This document shows, piece by piece, positions 37,587 to 45,662 of a DNA stretch of 64,000 nt; within the stretch, counting starts at the first letter, position 1; each line of letters begins with the position of its first letter. The notes under the pieces are model-generated. The model did no database searches and was not told where the DNA came from. It was given only the letters and a program-made list of their open reading frames with translations. This DNA comes from Betaproteobacteria bacterium (GTDB taxonomy: Bacteria; Pseudomonadota; Gammaproteobacteria; Burkholderiales; SG8-39), in assembly GCA_022340285.1 (NCBI GenBank), contig JAJDOG010000022.1, positions 62,001 through 126,000 on the forward strand, given 5' to 3'. The position numbers were made by a program, and so were the translations under genes.

Positions 37587-38384
37587 TCACCAGAATTTCT
37601 GGCAATCACCCTTGGCGATCATCGGCCCCGTCGCGATGCCGCCGGAGCCTTTTGCGGGTTCCATCGTGATCGCGAGCGCCGGGAAGTTTCCCAGGGCCTG
37701 GTCGGCCGCGGACGCGAGTTGAATCGTGCCCTTCTCGACTCCCGGGATCATTCCGAGCGAACGAGGTTTCTCGTTTGGCTCCGTCGGAAGGGCCCAGAGC
37801 TCGTAGCCCATGCCGCCGCCAGGATTCGACATGCCGATTCGCCGGAACCACAACTCGTTCGACTCGCGGTTCGCGTACGCGAGAAAGACGATCTTGCCGG
37901 CGTCGTCGCGCAGCACCGCCACGTACGCCGGCTGCATCTTCTTCGATTGGACCTCGACGAGCCGCTCGACCGGCACCTCGACAGGCACCTCGACCACGCG
38001 CGGCTCCCGAACGGCCACGGCGACGAGCAACGCTGCCGCCATGCCGCTTGTGACCAATCCAGTCGTGCGCCAGAAGGAGAGACTCTCCCAGAACCCGGCC
38101 CGGCCAGTTCCCCTCCCGGCCAGGCTGGAGTCTCTGCCAGGCGAACGGGCATCGGCGCCGATCCGCGCTTCGATGGCCTTCCACACCCGGCGCGACGGCT
38201 GAACGGGATCGATGGCATCGGCCAAGGGAACGAGCCGCGCCTGCCACGCCTCGACGCAGCGTCGCAGCGCCGCGTCCTCTCGCGCCCAGCCCTCGAAGCG
38301 CAGGCGCGCCCGGCCGCGCAGCGTGCCGAGCACGTACTCCGCAGCGAGTCTGTCCTGCAGCTCCGGTTTGTCCCGATATCTCAT
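37587..38384 (-). CDS. anti-sigma factor, RskA/anti-sigma-K type
   Basis: 265 residues. Cytoplasmic N-terminal sigma-binding region (RLAAEYVLGTLRGRARLRFE), one transmembrane helix near 108-126, a repetitive valine/proline/glutamate spacer and a periplasmic RskA-like domain (GYELWALP... GMIPGVEKGTIQL). It follows the sigma gene by 4 bases, so the two are made together; the predicted job is to hold the sigma factor at the membrane until an envelope or redox signal releases it. Confidence 0.88.
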   Translation of the reverse strand: MRYRDKPELQDRLAAEYVLGTLRGRARLRFEGWAREDAALRRCVEAWQARLVPLADAIDPVQPSRRVWKAIEARIGADARSPGRDSSLAGRGTGRAGFWESLSFWRTTGLVTSGMAAALLVAVAVREPRVVEVPVEVPVERLVEVQSKKMQPAYVAVLRDDAGKIVFLAYANRESNELWFRRIGMSNPGGGMGYELWALPTEPNEKPRSLGMIPGVEKGTIQLASAADQALGNFPALAITMEPAKGSGGIATGPMIAKGDCQKFW

Positions 38385-38388
38385 CTGC

Positions 38389-38964
38389 TCACTGATTTTC
38401 GGCGAGGCAGCTCTTCAGCCGCTCGAGTCCCCGCCGGATCCACGTCTTCACCGTTCCCAGTGGTTGTCGCATGTGCTCGGCCAACTCCGAGTGCGACAGC
38501 CCCTCGAAGAATGCCAGCATGATGGCTTGGCGCATCTTGCCATCGAGCTTCGCCAGGCATTTCCCCAGCGCCTGCGCATCGCTGGATCGCTCCAGCAATG
38601 CGTGGGGTCCGAGTTCCTCGCTCGGTACTGCGGCCAACATGTCCTCGCCGCTTTCATCGTCCCGTGCGAGCGGCACCTCGATTCTCGGCCGTCGCAGCGT
38701 GTCGAGACAGCGGTTTCGGACGATGCTGGTCATCCACGTCATCGGCGCCGACAGAGCCGCCGAATAGGTCCTCGCGTTGGTCCAAATGCTGACGTAGCAC
38801 TCCTGCAACACCTCCTCGGCCAAATCCTCTCTTCGCAACATACGGATAGCAACGCCAAACAGTTTCGGCGACGTGGCATCGTACAGCCGGGCGAAAGCGG
38901 CTGAGTCGCCCTGCCCGCAGGCCTGGAGCAGATCAGCTAACTCTTTGTTTTGTTGTGGTTCCAT
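38389..38964 (-). CDS. ECF RNA polymerase sigma factor (SigK/RpoE-like)
   Basis: 191 residues. Region 2 (FARLYDATSPKLFGVAIRML... EVLQECYVSIW) recognises -10 DNA and binds polymerase; region 4 (AIMLAFFEGLSHSELAEHM... GTVKTWIRRGLERLK) is the -35-binding helix-turn-helix. First gene of the sigma/anti-sigma pair. ECF operons are normally autoregulated, but no matching promoter was defined upstream. Confidence 0.93.
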   Translation of the reverse strand: MEPQQNKELADLLQACGQGDSAAFARLYDATSPKLFGVAIRMLRREDLAEEVLQECYVSIWTNARTYSAALSAPMTWMTSIVRNRCLDTLRRPRIEVPLARDDESGEDMLAAVPSEELGPHALLERSSDAQALGKCLAKLDGKMRQAIMLAFFEGLSHSELAEHMRQPLGTVKTWIRRGLERLKSCLAENQ

Positions 38965-39131
38965 GCTTCTTGCCCGGCGCGCGGCGCAAGGGCGAGGCGG
39001 TCCGGGTGTCGGATCAAATGTCGGTACTCAAGCGCATCTGGTCACAGTTCCCGGTTTGGGCCGAATTTGGACCGGGTCCCGGCCGCGAAACAGGTGGCAC
39101 CCCGAAGGGCCGGGGAGCACGCCCGGCGCGC

Positions 39132-39683
39132 TCACCGGTTTTTCCCCTTTTGCCAGAGAATATCTTCCGACCCCGCGTGGCGATTGAGCACGCGGCCGAG
39201 GACGAACAGCAGGTCGGAGAGCCGATTCAGATAGATTCGAGCCTCATCCGAAATGGCTTCCGACCGCGCCAAGGCGACCAAGCTTCGCTCGGTCCGCCGG
39301 CATACCGTGCGGGCGAAATGCGCGAGCGCGGCGGTGCGCGATCCGCCCGGCAGAATGAATTCCTTCAGTGGCGGAAGATCGCCATTGAACGTTTCAGTCA
39401 GCGTTTCGATCCGCTTCACCTGATTGCCATGCAGGGCGACACGGCCGGGAATGCTAAGCTCTCCTCCCAGATCGAAGAGATCGTGCTGGATCCCGGTCAA
39501 CGCGTCCGCGACCGCCTGCGGCAGCGGTTCGGCAAGGAGCACCCCGATCGCGGAATTCAGCTCATCGACGTCGCCGATGGCGACAATGCGGGCGCTGTCC
39601 TTCGGCACGCGCGACCCGTCACCGAGGCCGGTCTCCCCGGAATCGCCGGTACGAGTCGTAATCTTCGAAAGTCGGTGGCCCAT
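39132..39683 (-). CDS. PduO-type ATP:cob(I)alamin adenosyltransferase
   Basis: Makes adenosylcobalamin from ATP and cob(I)alamin. 183 residues with the ATP-binding KITTRTGDSGETGLGDGSR start, RRTERSLV helix and YLNRLSDLLFVLGRVLN. No B12-dependent mutase is in the window, so it probably serves B12 salvage. The MetE-like protein here is cobalamin-independent, giving no direct link. Confidence 0.94.
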   Translation of the reverse strand: MGHRLSKITTRTGDSGETGLGDGSRVPKDSARIVAIGDVDELNSAIGVLLAEPLPQAVADALTGIQHDLFDLGGELSIPGRVALHGNQVKRIETLTETFNGDLPPLKEFILPGGSRTAALAHFARTVCRRTERSLVALARSEAISDEARIYLNRLSDLLFVLGRVLNRHAGSEDILWQKGKNR

Positions 39684-39969
39684 CGCGTCGTGCCGCAGAC
39701 TATAGCATGTGGCCTTGGCGGCTCCTTCGACCGAAGTGCGTGTTCAACGGTGCATCCGATTGTGTGGCGCAGCGCGTACAAGAGAGGAAAGAGAGACGCC
39801 GCCGACCGTAAGCTCGCAGCGAAATCCGCGACGAATGAATTCGCCGGCCACCGCGGTCGCGGCGCGGGCGCTAGAGGCATTGCCGCTGCGGCGTTGTACT
39901 CCGGCCGATGCGAAAATCGGCGGTGCGCCAAAGTGGTGCGCAGTGAGATGGCGAAAGGATTCTTGACCG

Positions 39970-40935
39970 ATGCTTGCGACGCTTCCCTACCTTGCGGACA
40001 CTGATTTTCCCGCGATCACCCGCAAAGGGCTCGAGGTCTTGCAGGTCAATCTCGGCTATCGCTGCAATCAGAGCTGCCTGCACTGCCACGTGAACGCCGG
40101 TCCGCATCGGACGGAGGAGATGGGCGCCGAAAATGTCGCGACGGTGATCGATTTCCTGTCCGTGTCCGGTGTAGGGACGCTCGACATCACGGGCGGTGCG
40201 CCCGAACTCAATCCGCACTTCCGGCACCTGGTAACGCAGGCTCGGTCGCTCGGGGTTCGCGTGATGGATCGTTGCAATCTCACGATCCTGCTCGAGCCGG
40301 GACACGAGGATCTTGCCGATTTTCTGGCCGCAAACTCGGTCGAGGTTGTGGCGTCGCTTCCGTGTTATCTCGAAGACAATGTCGACCGCCAGCGGGGCAA
40401 GGGGGTCTTCGGCCGCAGCGTCACGGCGCTTCGCCGACTGAATGCCCTGGGCTATGGCCGTCCCGCGGGCGACCTCAAGCTGAATCTCGTCTATAACCCG
40501 CAGGGCCCGTCGCTGCCTCCCGAGCAAGACGCCCTGGAGGACGCATATCGTGCGCACCTGCGGACAAATTTCGGCGTGGAATTCAACTCGCTCTTCACCC
40601 TCGCCAATATGCCGATCCAGCGGTTCGGCAGCACACTGCTGTCCAAGGGGCAGTTCAGCGAGTACATGGCGCTGTTGCGCGGCAGCCACCGTGACGAGAA
40701 TCTCGAGCACGTGATGTGCCGATCCCTGCTGTCCGTGGACTGGCAGGGCTACGTCTACGACTGCGACTTCAATCAGATGCTCGGTCTGCCGCTCCGGATC
40801 AACGGGAAGTCCCGCGAGCGGCTCGTGGACCTCATCGGGAGAGACCTTTCCGGCACGCCGATCGCCGTCGCGGATCACTGTTTCGGATGTACGGCGGGGC
40901 AGGGGTCGAGCTGCGGGGGTGCGCTCGGTGAGTGA
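39970..40935 (+). CDS. arsS: ArsS-type radical SAM/Cys-rich protein (DUF3641 family)
   Basis: 321 residues. The CxxxCxxC radical SAM motif is C32, C36, C39 (RCNQSCLHCHV), and the GxxGTLDITGGAPEL segment is the SAM-binding glycine-rich area. The C-terminal part has MCRSLLSVDWQGYVYDCDFNQM and the tail CFGCTAGQGSSC (C304, C307, C315) typical of this family. Some relatives carry selenocysteine in this region; here it is all Cys. ArsS of cyanobacteria makes arsenosugar by transferring a 5'-deoxyadenosyl group; no arsM is present, so another acceptor is possible. It heads a six-gene cluster. Confidence 0.88.
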   Translation: MLATLPYLADTDFPAITRKGLEVLQVNLGYRCNQSCLHCHVNAGPHRTEEMGAENVATVIDFLSVSGVGTLDITGGAPELNPHFRHLVTQARSLGVRVMDRCNLTILLEPGHEDLADFLAANSVEVVASLPCYLEDNVDRQRGKGVFGRSVTALRRLNALGYGRPAGDLKLNLVYNPQGPSLPPEQDALEDAYRAHLRTNFGVEFNSLFTLANMPIQRFGSTLLSKGQFSEYMALLRGSHRDENLEHVMCRSLLSVDWQGYVYDCDFNQMLGLPLRINGKSRERLVDLIGRDLSGTPIAVADHCFGCTAGQGSSCGGALGE

Positions 40936-41223
40936 CCCGCGTCCGGGCCGCCACTGCCTGACAGGCTATCGCTACCCCCCGGCCAGTCTCGCTCGCGAGC
41001 CGGAGCTGTTCGCGGAGACGCTGTACATCGTCGGCGGTCTCCACGGCAACCTTCCAGCCCTCGACGTCGTCGAATGCCTCGCGGGCGGGCAGCCCCGGCC
41101 TCGCTGCCGATGAGCGCAGTGGCGCGAATCGGCGATTCGCGCATCGCGATCGTGCACGGCGATGCGGAATCGCTCGCGGGTTGGGGATTCGCACGCGACT
41201 CCGCAGGGTCCGCTTTCGCCTGA
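40928..41223 (+). pseudogene. remnant of a metallophosphoesterase-like gene of the ArsS cluster
   Basis: Two pieces in different frames. 40928-41113 (GTG start, overlapping the arsS end) codes for LTGYRYPPASLAREPEL... TLYIVGGLHGNLPALD, the N-terminal start of a metallophosphoesterase-like family I know from such clusters. From about 41095 a second frame reads ASLPMSAVARIGD then SRIAIVHGDAESLAGWGFARD, the C-terminal part, stopping at 41223. The ~110+ residues in between (including most metal ligands) are missing and the frame changes, indicating an internal deletion. Identity is from recall, hence moderate confidence. Confidence 0.55.
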
Positions 41224-41282
41224 TGGGGTTGTTGCTTCGGATGTAATGTGGTGAGCCGCCTCCACAGGACAAGGAGAAACCG

Positions 41283-43484
41283 ATGACCAAGGGCCGGATC
41301 GCGCTGATCGTCGTCATCGTCGTGCTGATCGCGGCCTTTTTCGCGTTCGACCTCGCCCGATTCTTCAGCATCGGGTATTTCAAGTCCCAGCAGGCCGCAT
41401 TCGACGAGCTCTACGGCGCGAATCCGTTGATGACCGTGGCGGTGTTCTTCCTCATCTACGTCGCGGTCACCGGGCTTTCGCTGCCCGGTGCGGCGCTTAT
41501 GACCCTGGTGGCAGGCGCGCTGTTCCACCTCTTGTGGGGCACCGTGATCGTCTCTTTCGCATCGACAATGGGCGCCACGCTTGCGTTCCTGGTGAGCCGG
41601 TTCTTGCTGCGTGACTGGGTGCAGGGAAAGTTCGGCGACAAGCTGCGCGCGATCAACGAAGGCGTGGCACGCGAGGGCGCGTTCTATCTGTTCACGCTGC
41701 GGCTCGTGCCGCTGTTCCCGTTCTTCGTGATCAATCTGGTCATGGGCCTGACGCCGATGCGAACGCGAACGTTCTACTGGGTGAGCCAGCTCGGGATGCT
41801 GGCGGGGACGATCGTCTACGTCAACGCGGGCACCCAGATCGCGCGTATCGAATCGCTCAAGGGCATCTTGTCACCTGGTCTGCTCATCTCGTTTGCGTTG
41901 CTCGGCGTGTTTCCGCTGATCGCGAAGCGGACCGTCGCATTCTTCCGCTTGAGGAAGGTGTACGCGCGCTGGCCGAAACCGACGGTCTTCGACCGCAACG
42001 TCGTCGTCATCGGCGCCGGTTCCGCCGGGCTCGTTTCGGCGTACATCTCGGCGGCGGTCAAGGCGAAAGTGACGATCGTCGAGAAGCATCTGATGGGAGG
42101 CGACTGCCTCAACACGGGATGCGTCCCGTCGAAGGCGCTCATCCGCTCCGCAAAGCTTCTGTCGCACATCCATCGCGCCAAAGAGTTCGGAATTCGGTCC
42201 GCATCGGCCGAATTCGACTTCGCGGACGTCATGGAGCGGGTGCAGCGCGTCGTGAAGACCGTCGCGCCGCACGACTCGGCGGAACGCTACACGGGCCTCG
42301 GCGTCGAGGTCATCGAGGGCGAGGCGCGCATCACTTCCCCATGGACCGTCGAGGTCACGACCGCGGAGGGCACGCGCACGCTGACCACGCGCGCCATCGT
42401 CATCGCCGCAGGCGCCCGCCCGTTCGTCCCGCCGATTCCGGGGATCGAGGACGTCGGTTACTTGACCTCGGACAACATCTGGGCGCTGCGCGCGCTGCCG
42501 AAGCGCCTGGTGGTGCTGGGCGGCGGACCGATCGGTTCCGAACTGACGCAGGCGTTCGCACGGTTCGGCGCGCACGTCACGCAGGTCGAGATGCTGCCCC
42601 GCATTCTGATCCGCGAGGATCCGGAGGTCTCGGAGATGGTGGCCGAGCGTTTCCGGTCCGAGGAGATCGAGGTGCTCGTGGCGCACAAGGCGAAGGCATT
42701 CAGAGTGGAGAATGGCGAGAAGGTGATGATTGCGGAGCACGCCGGACGCGAAGTGCGCATCCCGTTCGATACGCTCCTCGTGGCGGTGGGGCGGGTCGCC
42801 AACACGCAAGGGTACGGACTGGAGGAGCTCGGGATCGGCACGACGAAGGCGCGCACCGTCGAGACGAATGAGTATCTCGAGACGATCTACCCCAACATCT
42901 ACGCGTGTGGGGACGTAGCGGGGCCGTTCCAGTTCACCCACACCGCGTCGCATCAAGCCTGGTTTGCAGCCGTGAACGCGCTCTTCGGCACGTTCCGCAA
43001 GTTCAAGGCGGACTACTCGGTGATCCCCTGGGCGACTTTCACCGAGCCGGAGGTTGCGCGCGTCGGCCTGAACGAGACCGAAGCGCGAGAGAAGGGTATT
43101 GCGCACGAAGTCACGACCTACGGCATCGATGATCTCGACCGGGCCATCGCCGACGAGGAAGCGCACGGCTTCGTCAAGGTGCTTACGGTACCGGGAAAGG
43201 ACAAGATCCTCGGCGTGACCATCGTCGGCGAGCACGCCGGAGATCTGATCGCGGAGTACGTCGCCGCAATGAAGCACGGTCTCGGGCTCAACAAGATCCT
43301 CGGCACGATCCACATCTATCCCACGCTCGCCGAGGCGAACAAGTACGCCGCCGGCAACTGGAAGCGTGCGCACGCGCCTGCGACGGCGTTAAGGTGGCTC
43401 GAGCGCTATCACGCGTGGCGGCGCGGGGGAAAGACTGCCGGCCGCGAGGGCGGCGCGGAGGCCAGGCGATCGGCCGAGGCGTAG
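41283..43484 (+). CDS. TVP38/TMEM64 membrane domain fused to a mercuric-reductase-like FAD oxidoreductase
   Basis: 733 residues in one frame. Residues 1 to about 230 form a TVP38/TMEM64 (SNARE-associated/VTT) domain with six or so membrane helices and LRLVPLFPFFVINLVMG. From about 235 a class I disulfide reductase follows: FAD motif VIGAGSAGL (242-250), redox pair C275/C280 (GDCLNTGCVPSK), NAD-binding GGGPIGSELTQ, and a dimerisation domain with HIYPTLAEANK. No N-terminal heavy-metal-associated domain is present. Such fusions tie thiol/disulfide (or selenol) reduction to the membrane. AAGGAGAAACCG precedes the ATG. Confidence 0.92.
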   Translation: MTKGRIALIVVIVVLIAAFFAFDLARFFSIGYFKSQQAAFDELYGANPLMTVAVFFLIYVAVTGLSLPGAALMTLVAGALFHLLWGTVIVSFASTMGATLAFLVSRFLLRDWVQGKFGDKLRAINEGVAREGAFYLFTLRLVPLFPFFVINLVMGLTPMRTRTFYWVSQLGMLAGTIVYVNAGTQIARIESLKGILSPGLLISFALLGVFPLIAKRTVAFFRLRKVYARWPKPTVFDRNVVVIGAGSAGLVSAYISAAVKAKVTIVEKHLMGGDCLNTGCVPSKALIRSAKLLSHIHRAKEFGIRSASAEFDFADVMERVQRVVKTVAPHDSAERYTGLGVEVIEGEARITSPWTVEVTTAEGTRTLTTRAIVIAAGARPFVPPIPGIEDVGYLTSDNIWALRALPKRLVVLGGGPIGSELTQAFARFGAHVTQVEMLPRILIREDPEVSEMVAERFRSEEIEVLVAHKAKAFRVENGEKVMIAEHAGREVRIPFDTLLVAVGRVANTQGYGLEELGIGTTKARTVETNEYLETIYPNIYACGDVAGPFQFTHTASHQAWFAAVNALFGTFRKFKADYSVIPWATFTEPEVARVGLNETEAREKGIAHEVTTYGIDDLDRAIADEEAHGFVKVLTVPGKDKILGVTIVGEHAGDLIAEYVAAMKHGLGLNKILGTIHIYPTLAEANKYAAGNWKRAHAPATALRWLERYHAWRRGGKTAGREGGAEARRSAEA

Positions 43485-43486
43485 CC

Positions 43487-44299
43487 ATGAGGATCCTGCG
43501 GCTGCTCCTCGTTTCAATGCTGACGCTCGGGCCCTGCGCGGCGCACGCCAAATTCGATCACTCGCATCGAACCTGGAACGAGCTCCTTGGCCGGCACGTG
43601 GTGGTACTCGAGGGCGGGAAGGCGTCCAGAGTCCGCTATGCGCACTTCCAGAAGGATCGCGCTGCGCTTCAGCGCTATCTCGAATCGCTTTCCGCGGTGA
43701 AGCGGGCGGAATTCGACGGCTGGTCGAAGTCGGAGCGCCTCGCCTTCCTGATCAACGCCTACAACGCGTTCACGGTGGAACTCGTCCTGCGGAACTATCC
43801 GGGCATCGCGTCGATTCGCGACGTGGGAAACCTTTTCACGAGTGCCTGGCGCAAGCGCTTCTTCACGCTGCTGGGCGAGGAACGTCATCTTGACGCCATC
43901 GAGCATGGCCTCATACGCAAACCCGGCGCGTTCGACGACCCGCGAATCCACTTCGCGGTCAACTGCGCATCGGTGGGCTGTCCGATGCTTCGCGAAGAGG
44001 CCTATGTCGCGACCCGCCTCGATGCGCAGCTCGAGAATCAGACGGTCCGTTTTCTTTCGGATCGGTCGCGCAACCGCTACGACCCCGGCAGGAAGGTGCT
44101 CGAGGTCTCGAAGATCTTCGATTGGTATCGTGAGGATTTCGAATCCGGGTTGCAAGGCATCGAATCCCGCGAGGAGTTCTTCGCGATGCACGCGAGTCTG
44201 CTAGCTGACTCCGCAGTGCACCGGCAGGCGATCGCGTCCGGTGCCGTGCCTATACGCTTTCTCGAATACGATTGGACCCTGAACGACGCCAAGCGATAA
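43487..44299 (+). CDS. DUF547 protein with signal peptide
   Basis: 270 residues with a cleavable signal peptide (MRILRLLLVSMLTLGPCAAHA). The DUF547 domain covers most of the rest, with LAFLINAYNAFTVELVL, IHFAVNCASVGCPML and KIFDWYREDF as family signatures. Conserved Cys in NCASVGCP suggests a catalytic cysteine nucleophile (as in transglutaminase-like relatives), unproven. Starts 2 bases after the flavoenzyme stop; periplasmic location inferred. Confidence 0.87.
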   Translation: MRILRLLLVSMLTLGPCAAHAKFDHSHRTWNELLGRHVVVLEGGKASRVRYAHFQKDRAALQRYLESLSAVKRAEFDGWSKSERLAFLINAYNAFTVELVLRNYPGIASIRDVGNLFTSAWRKRFFTLLGEERHLDAIEHGLIRKPGAFDDPRIHFAVNCASVGCPMLREEAYVATRLDAQLENQTVRFLSDRSRNRYDPGRKVLEVSKIFDWYREDFESGLQGIESREEFFAMHASLLADSAVHRQAIASGAVPIRFLEYDWTLNDAKR

Positions 44300-44303
44300 C
44301 CGC

Positions 44304-45635
44304 ATGCGCATCTCGATCATTGTCCCTACATTGAACGAAGCGGCGTGCATCGATGCCACGCTCGGCGCGTTGGCCTCGCTGCGGGCACGAGGACACGAAG
44401 TGATCGTGGTGGACGGCGGATCGTCCGACGCGACCATGGCGCTGTCCGCGGACAAGGCGGATCGCGTGATCACCGCATCGCGCGGCCGGGCAACCCAGAT
44501 GAATGCGGGCGCCAACGCAGCATCGGGCGACGTTCTGGTCTTCGTGCACGCCGACACCCGGCTTCCCGGCGAGGCCGACCTCTCGATCGCGCGGGAGCTG
44601 GCCCGGAGCGGGAGGGCGTGGGGCAGGTTTGACGTGTCGATCGACAGCCGGCATCCGCTGCTCGGCATCGTAGGCAACGCGATGAACTTGCGGTCCCGGC
44701 TCACGGGAATCGCGACAGGTGACCAGGCGATGTTCATGCGACGCGCGGAGTTCGACGCGGTCGGCGGCTTCCCCTCCCTCGCGCTGATGGAGGACGTCGC
44801 CATGAGCCGCCTCTTGAAGCGTCGGACGCCGCCGGTCTGTCTCAGGGATCGTGTCGTCACATCGGCGCGCAGATGGGAGTCGAAGGGCGTCCTGCAGACG
44901 ATCGCGCTCATGTGGTGGCTGCGGTGGCGCTACTTTCTCGGCACGTCGCCCGAGCGGCTCGCGCGGAGCTATGAGGGTCTGGCGAGGCAGACAACCGTCA
45001 TCGTCTTCGCCAAGGCGCCGGTTCCGGGAGAAGCCAAGACGCGGCTCATTCCGCGACTCGGCGCGCAGGGCGCGGCGCGACTGCACGCAGCGCTCGTCGA
45101 GCGCTCGCTCGAGACTGCCCGCGCCGCCGGGCTCGGTGGCGTGGAGCTTTGCTGTGCGCCCGACGCCACGCATCCGTTCTTTGCCACGTGCGCGGGACGG
45201 TACGGCGTGGCACTCACTGCGCAGACCCACGACGATCTCGGTGCGCGGATGTTCTCGGCGCTTGATCGGGTCGTGCCGCGCACCGGACCGGCATTGCTGA
45301 TCGGCACGGATTGCCCGGCGCTCACGCCAGAGCATCTGTGTGAAGCGGCCGGCGCATTGGCGGCAGGGCACGACGCCGTGCTGGGTCCGGCCGAGGATGG
45401 CGGCTACGTGCTGGTGGGGCTTGCGCGCACGTCCCCACGGCTCTTCGAGGGAATTGCGTGGGGCGGGCCGGATGTGATGCGCATCACGCGCGCGCGGCTT
45501 GCCGAGCTCGGCTGGCGTTGGCACGAGCTCCCGCAGTTATGGGACGTCGATCGTCCGGCCGATCTTGCGCGGCTCGCGGAGCGAATCGAGGACGGCTCGC
45601 GCTACATGGAGGCGGCGATGCATGCCGGGGCCTGA
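44304..45635 (+). CDS. GT2 glycosyltransferase (TIGR04283) fused to DUF2064 nucleotidyltransferase-like domain (TIGR04282)
   Basis: 443 residues. Residues 1 to about 225 are GT2 with PTLNEA, VVDGGSSD (36-43), HADT (82-85) and the acidic LMEDVAMSRRLL-type position (ED 163-164). From about 230 the DUF2064 domain begins FAKAPVPGEAKTRL, continuing with IGTDCPALT and AEDGGYVLVGL. These are the families called rSAM/selenodomain-associated transferase 2 and 1, usually separate neighbouring genes but fused here. Expected to handle an activated sugar used by the pathway. No leader peptide, 4 bases after DUF547. Confidence 0.9.
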   Translation: MRISIIVPTLNEAACIDATLGALASLRARGHEVIVVDGGSSDATMALSADKADRVITASRGRATQMNAGANAASGDVLVFVHADTRLPGEADLSIARELARSGRAWGRFDVSIDSRHPLLGIVGNAMNLRSRLTGIATGDQAMFMRRAEFDAVGGFPSLALMEDVAMSRLLKRRTPPVCLRDRVVTSARRWESKGVLQTIALMWWLRWRYFLGTSPERLARSYEGLARQTTVIVFAKAPVPGEAKTRLIPRLGAQGAARLHAALVERSLETARAAGLGGVELCCAPDATHPFFATCAGRYGVALTAQTHDDLGARMFSALDRVVPRTGPALLIGTDCPALTPEHLCEAAGALAAGHDAVLGPAEDGGYVLVGLARTSPRLFEGIAWGGPDVMRITRARLAELGWRWHELPQLWDVDRPADLARLAERIEDGSRYMEAAMHAGA

Positions 45636-45662
45636 CCGCGCTTCCGTAGGTACTGCAGGGCG

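Noticed and set aside
39709-39966. 85-codon frame before arsS.
   Set aside because: No similarity, Arg/Ala-rich and no good ribosome site; the arsS start is independent of it.
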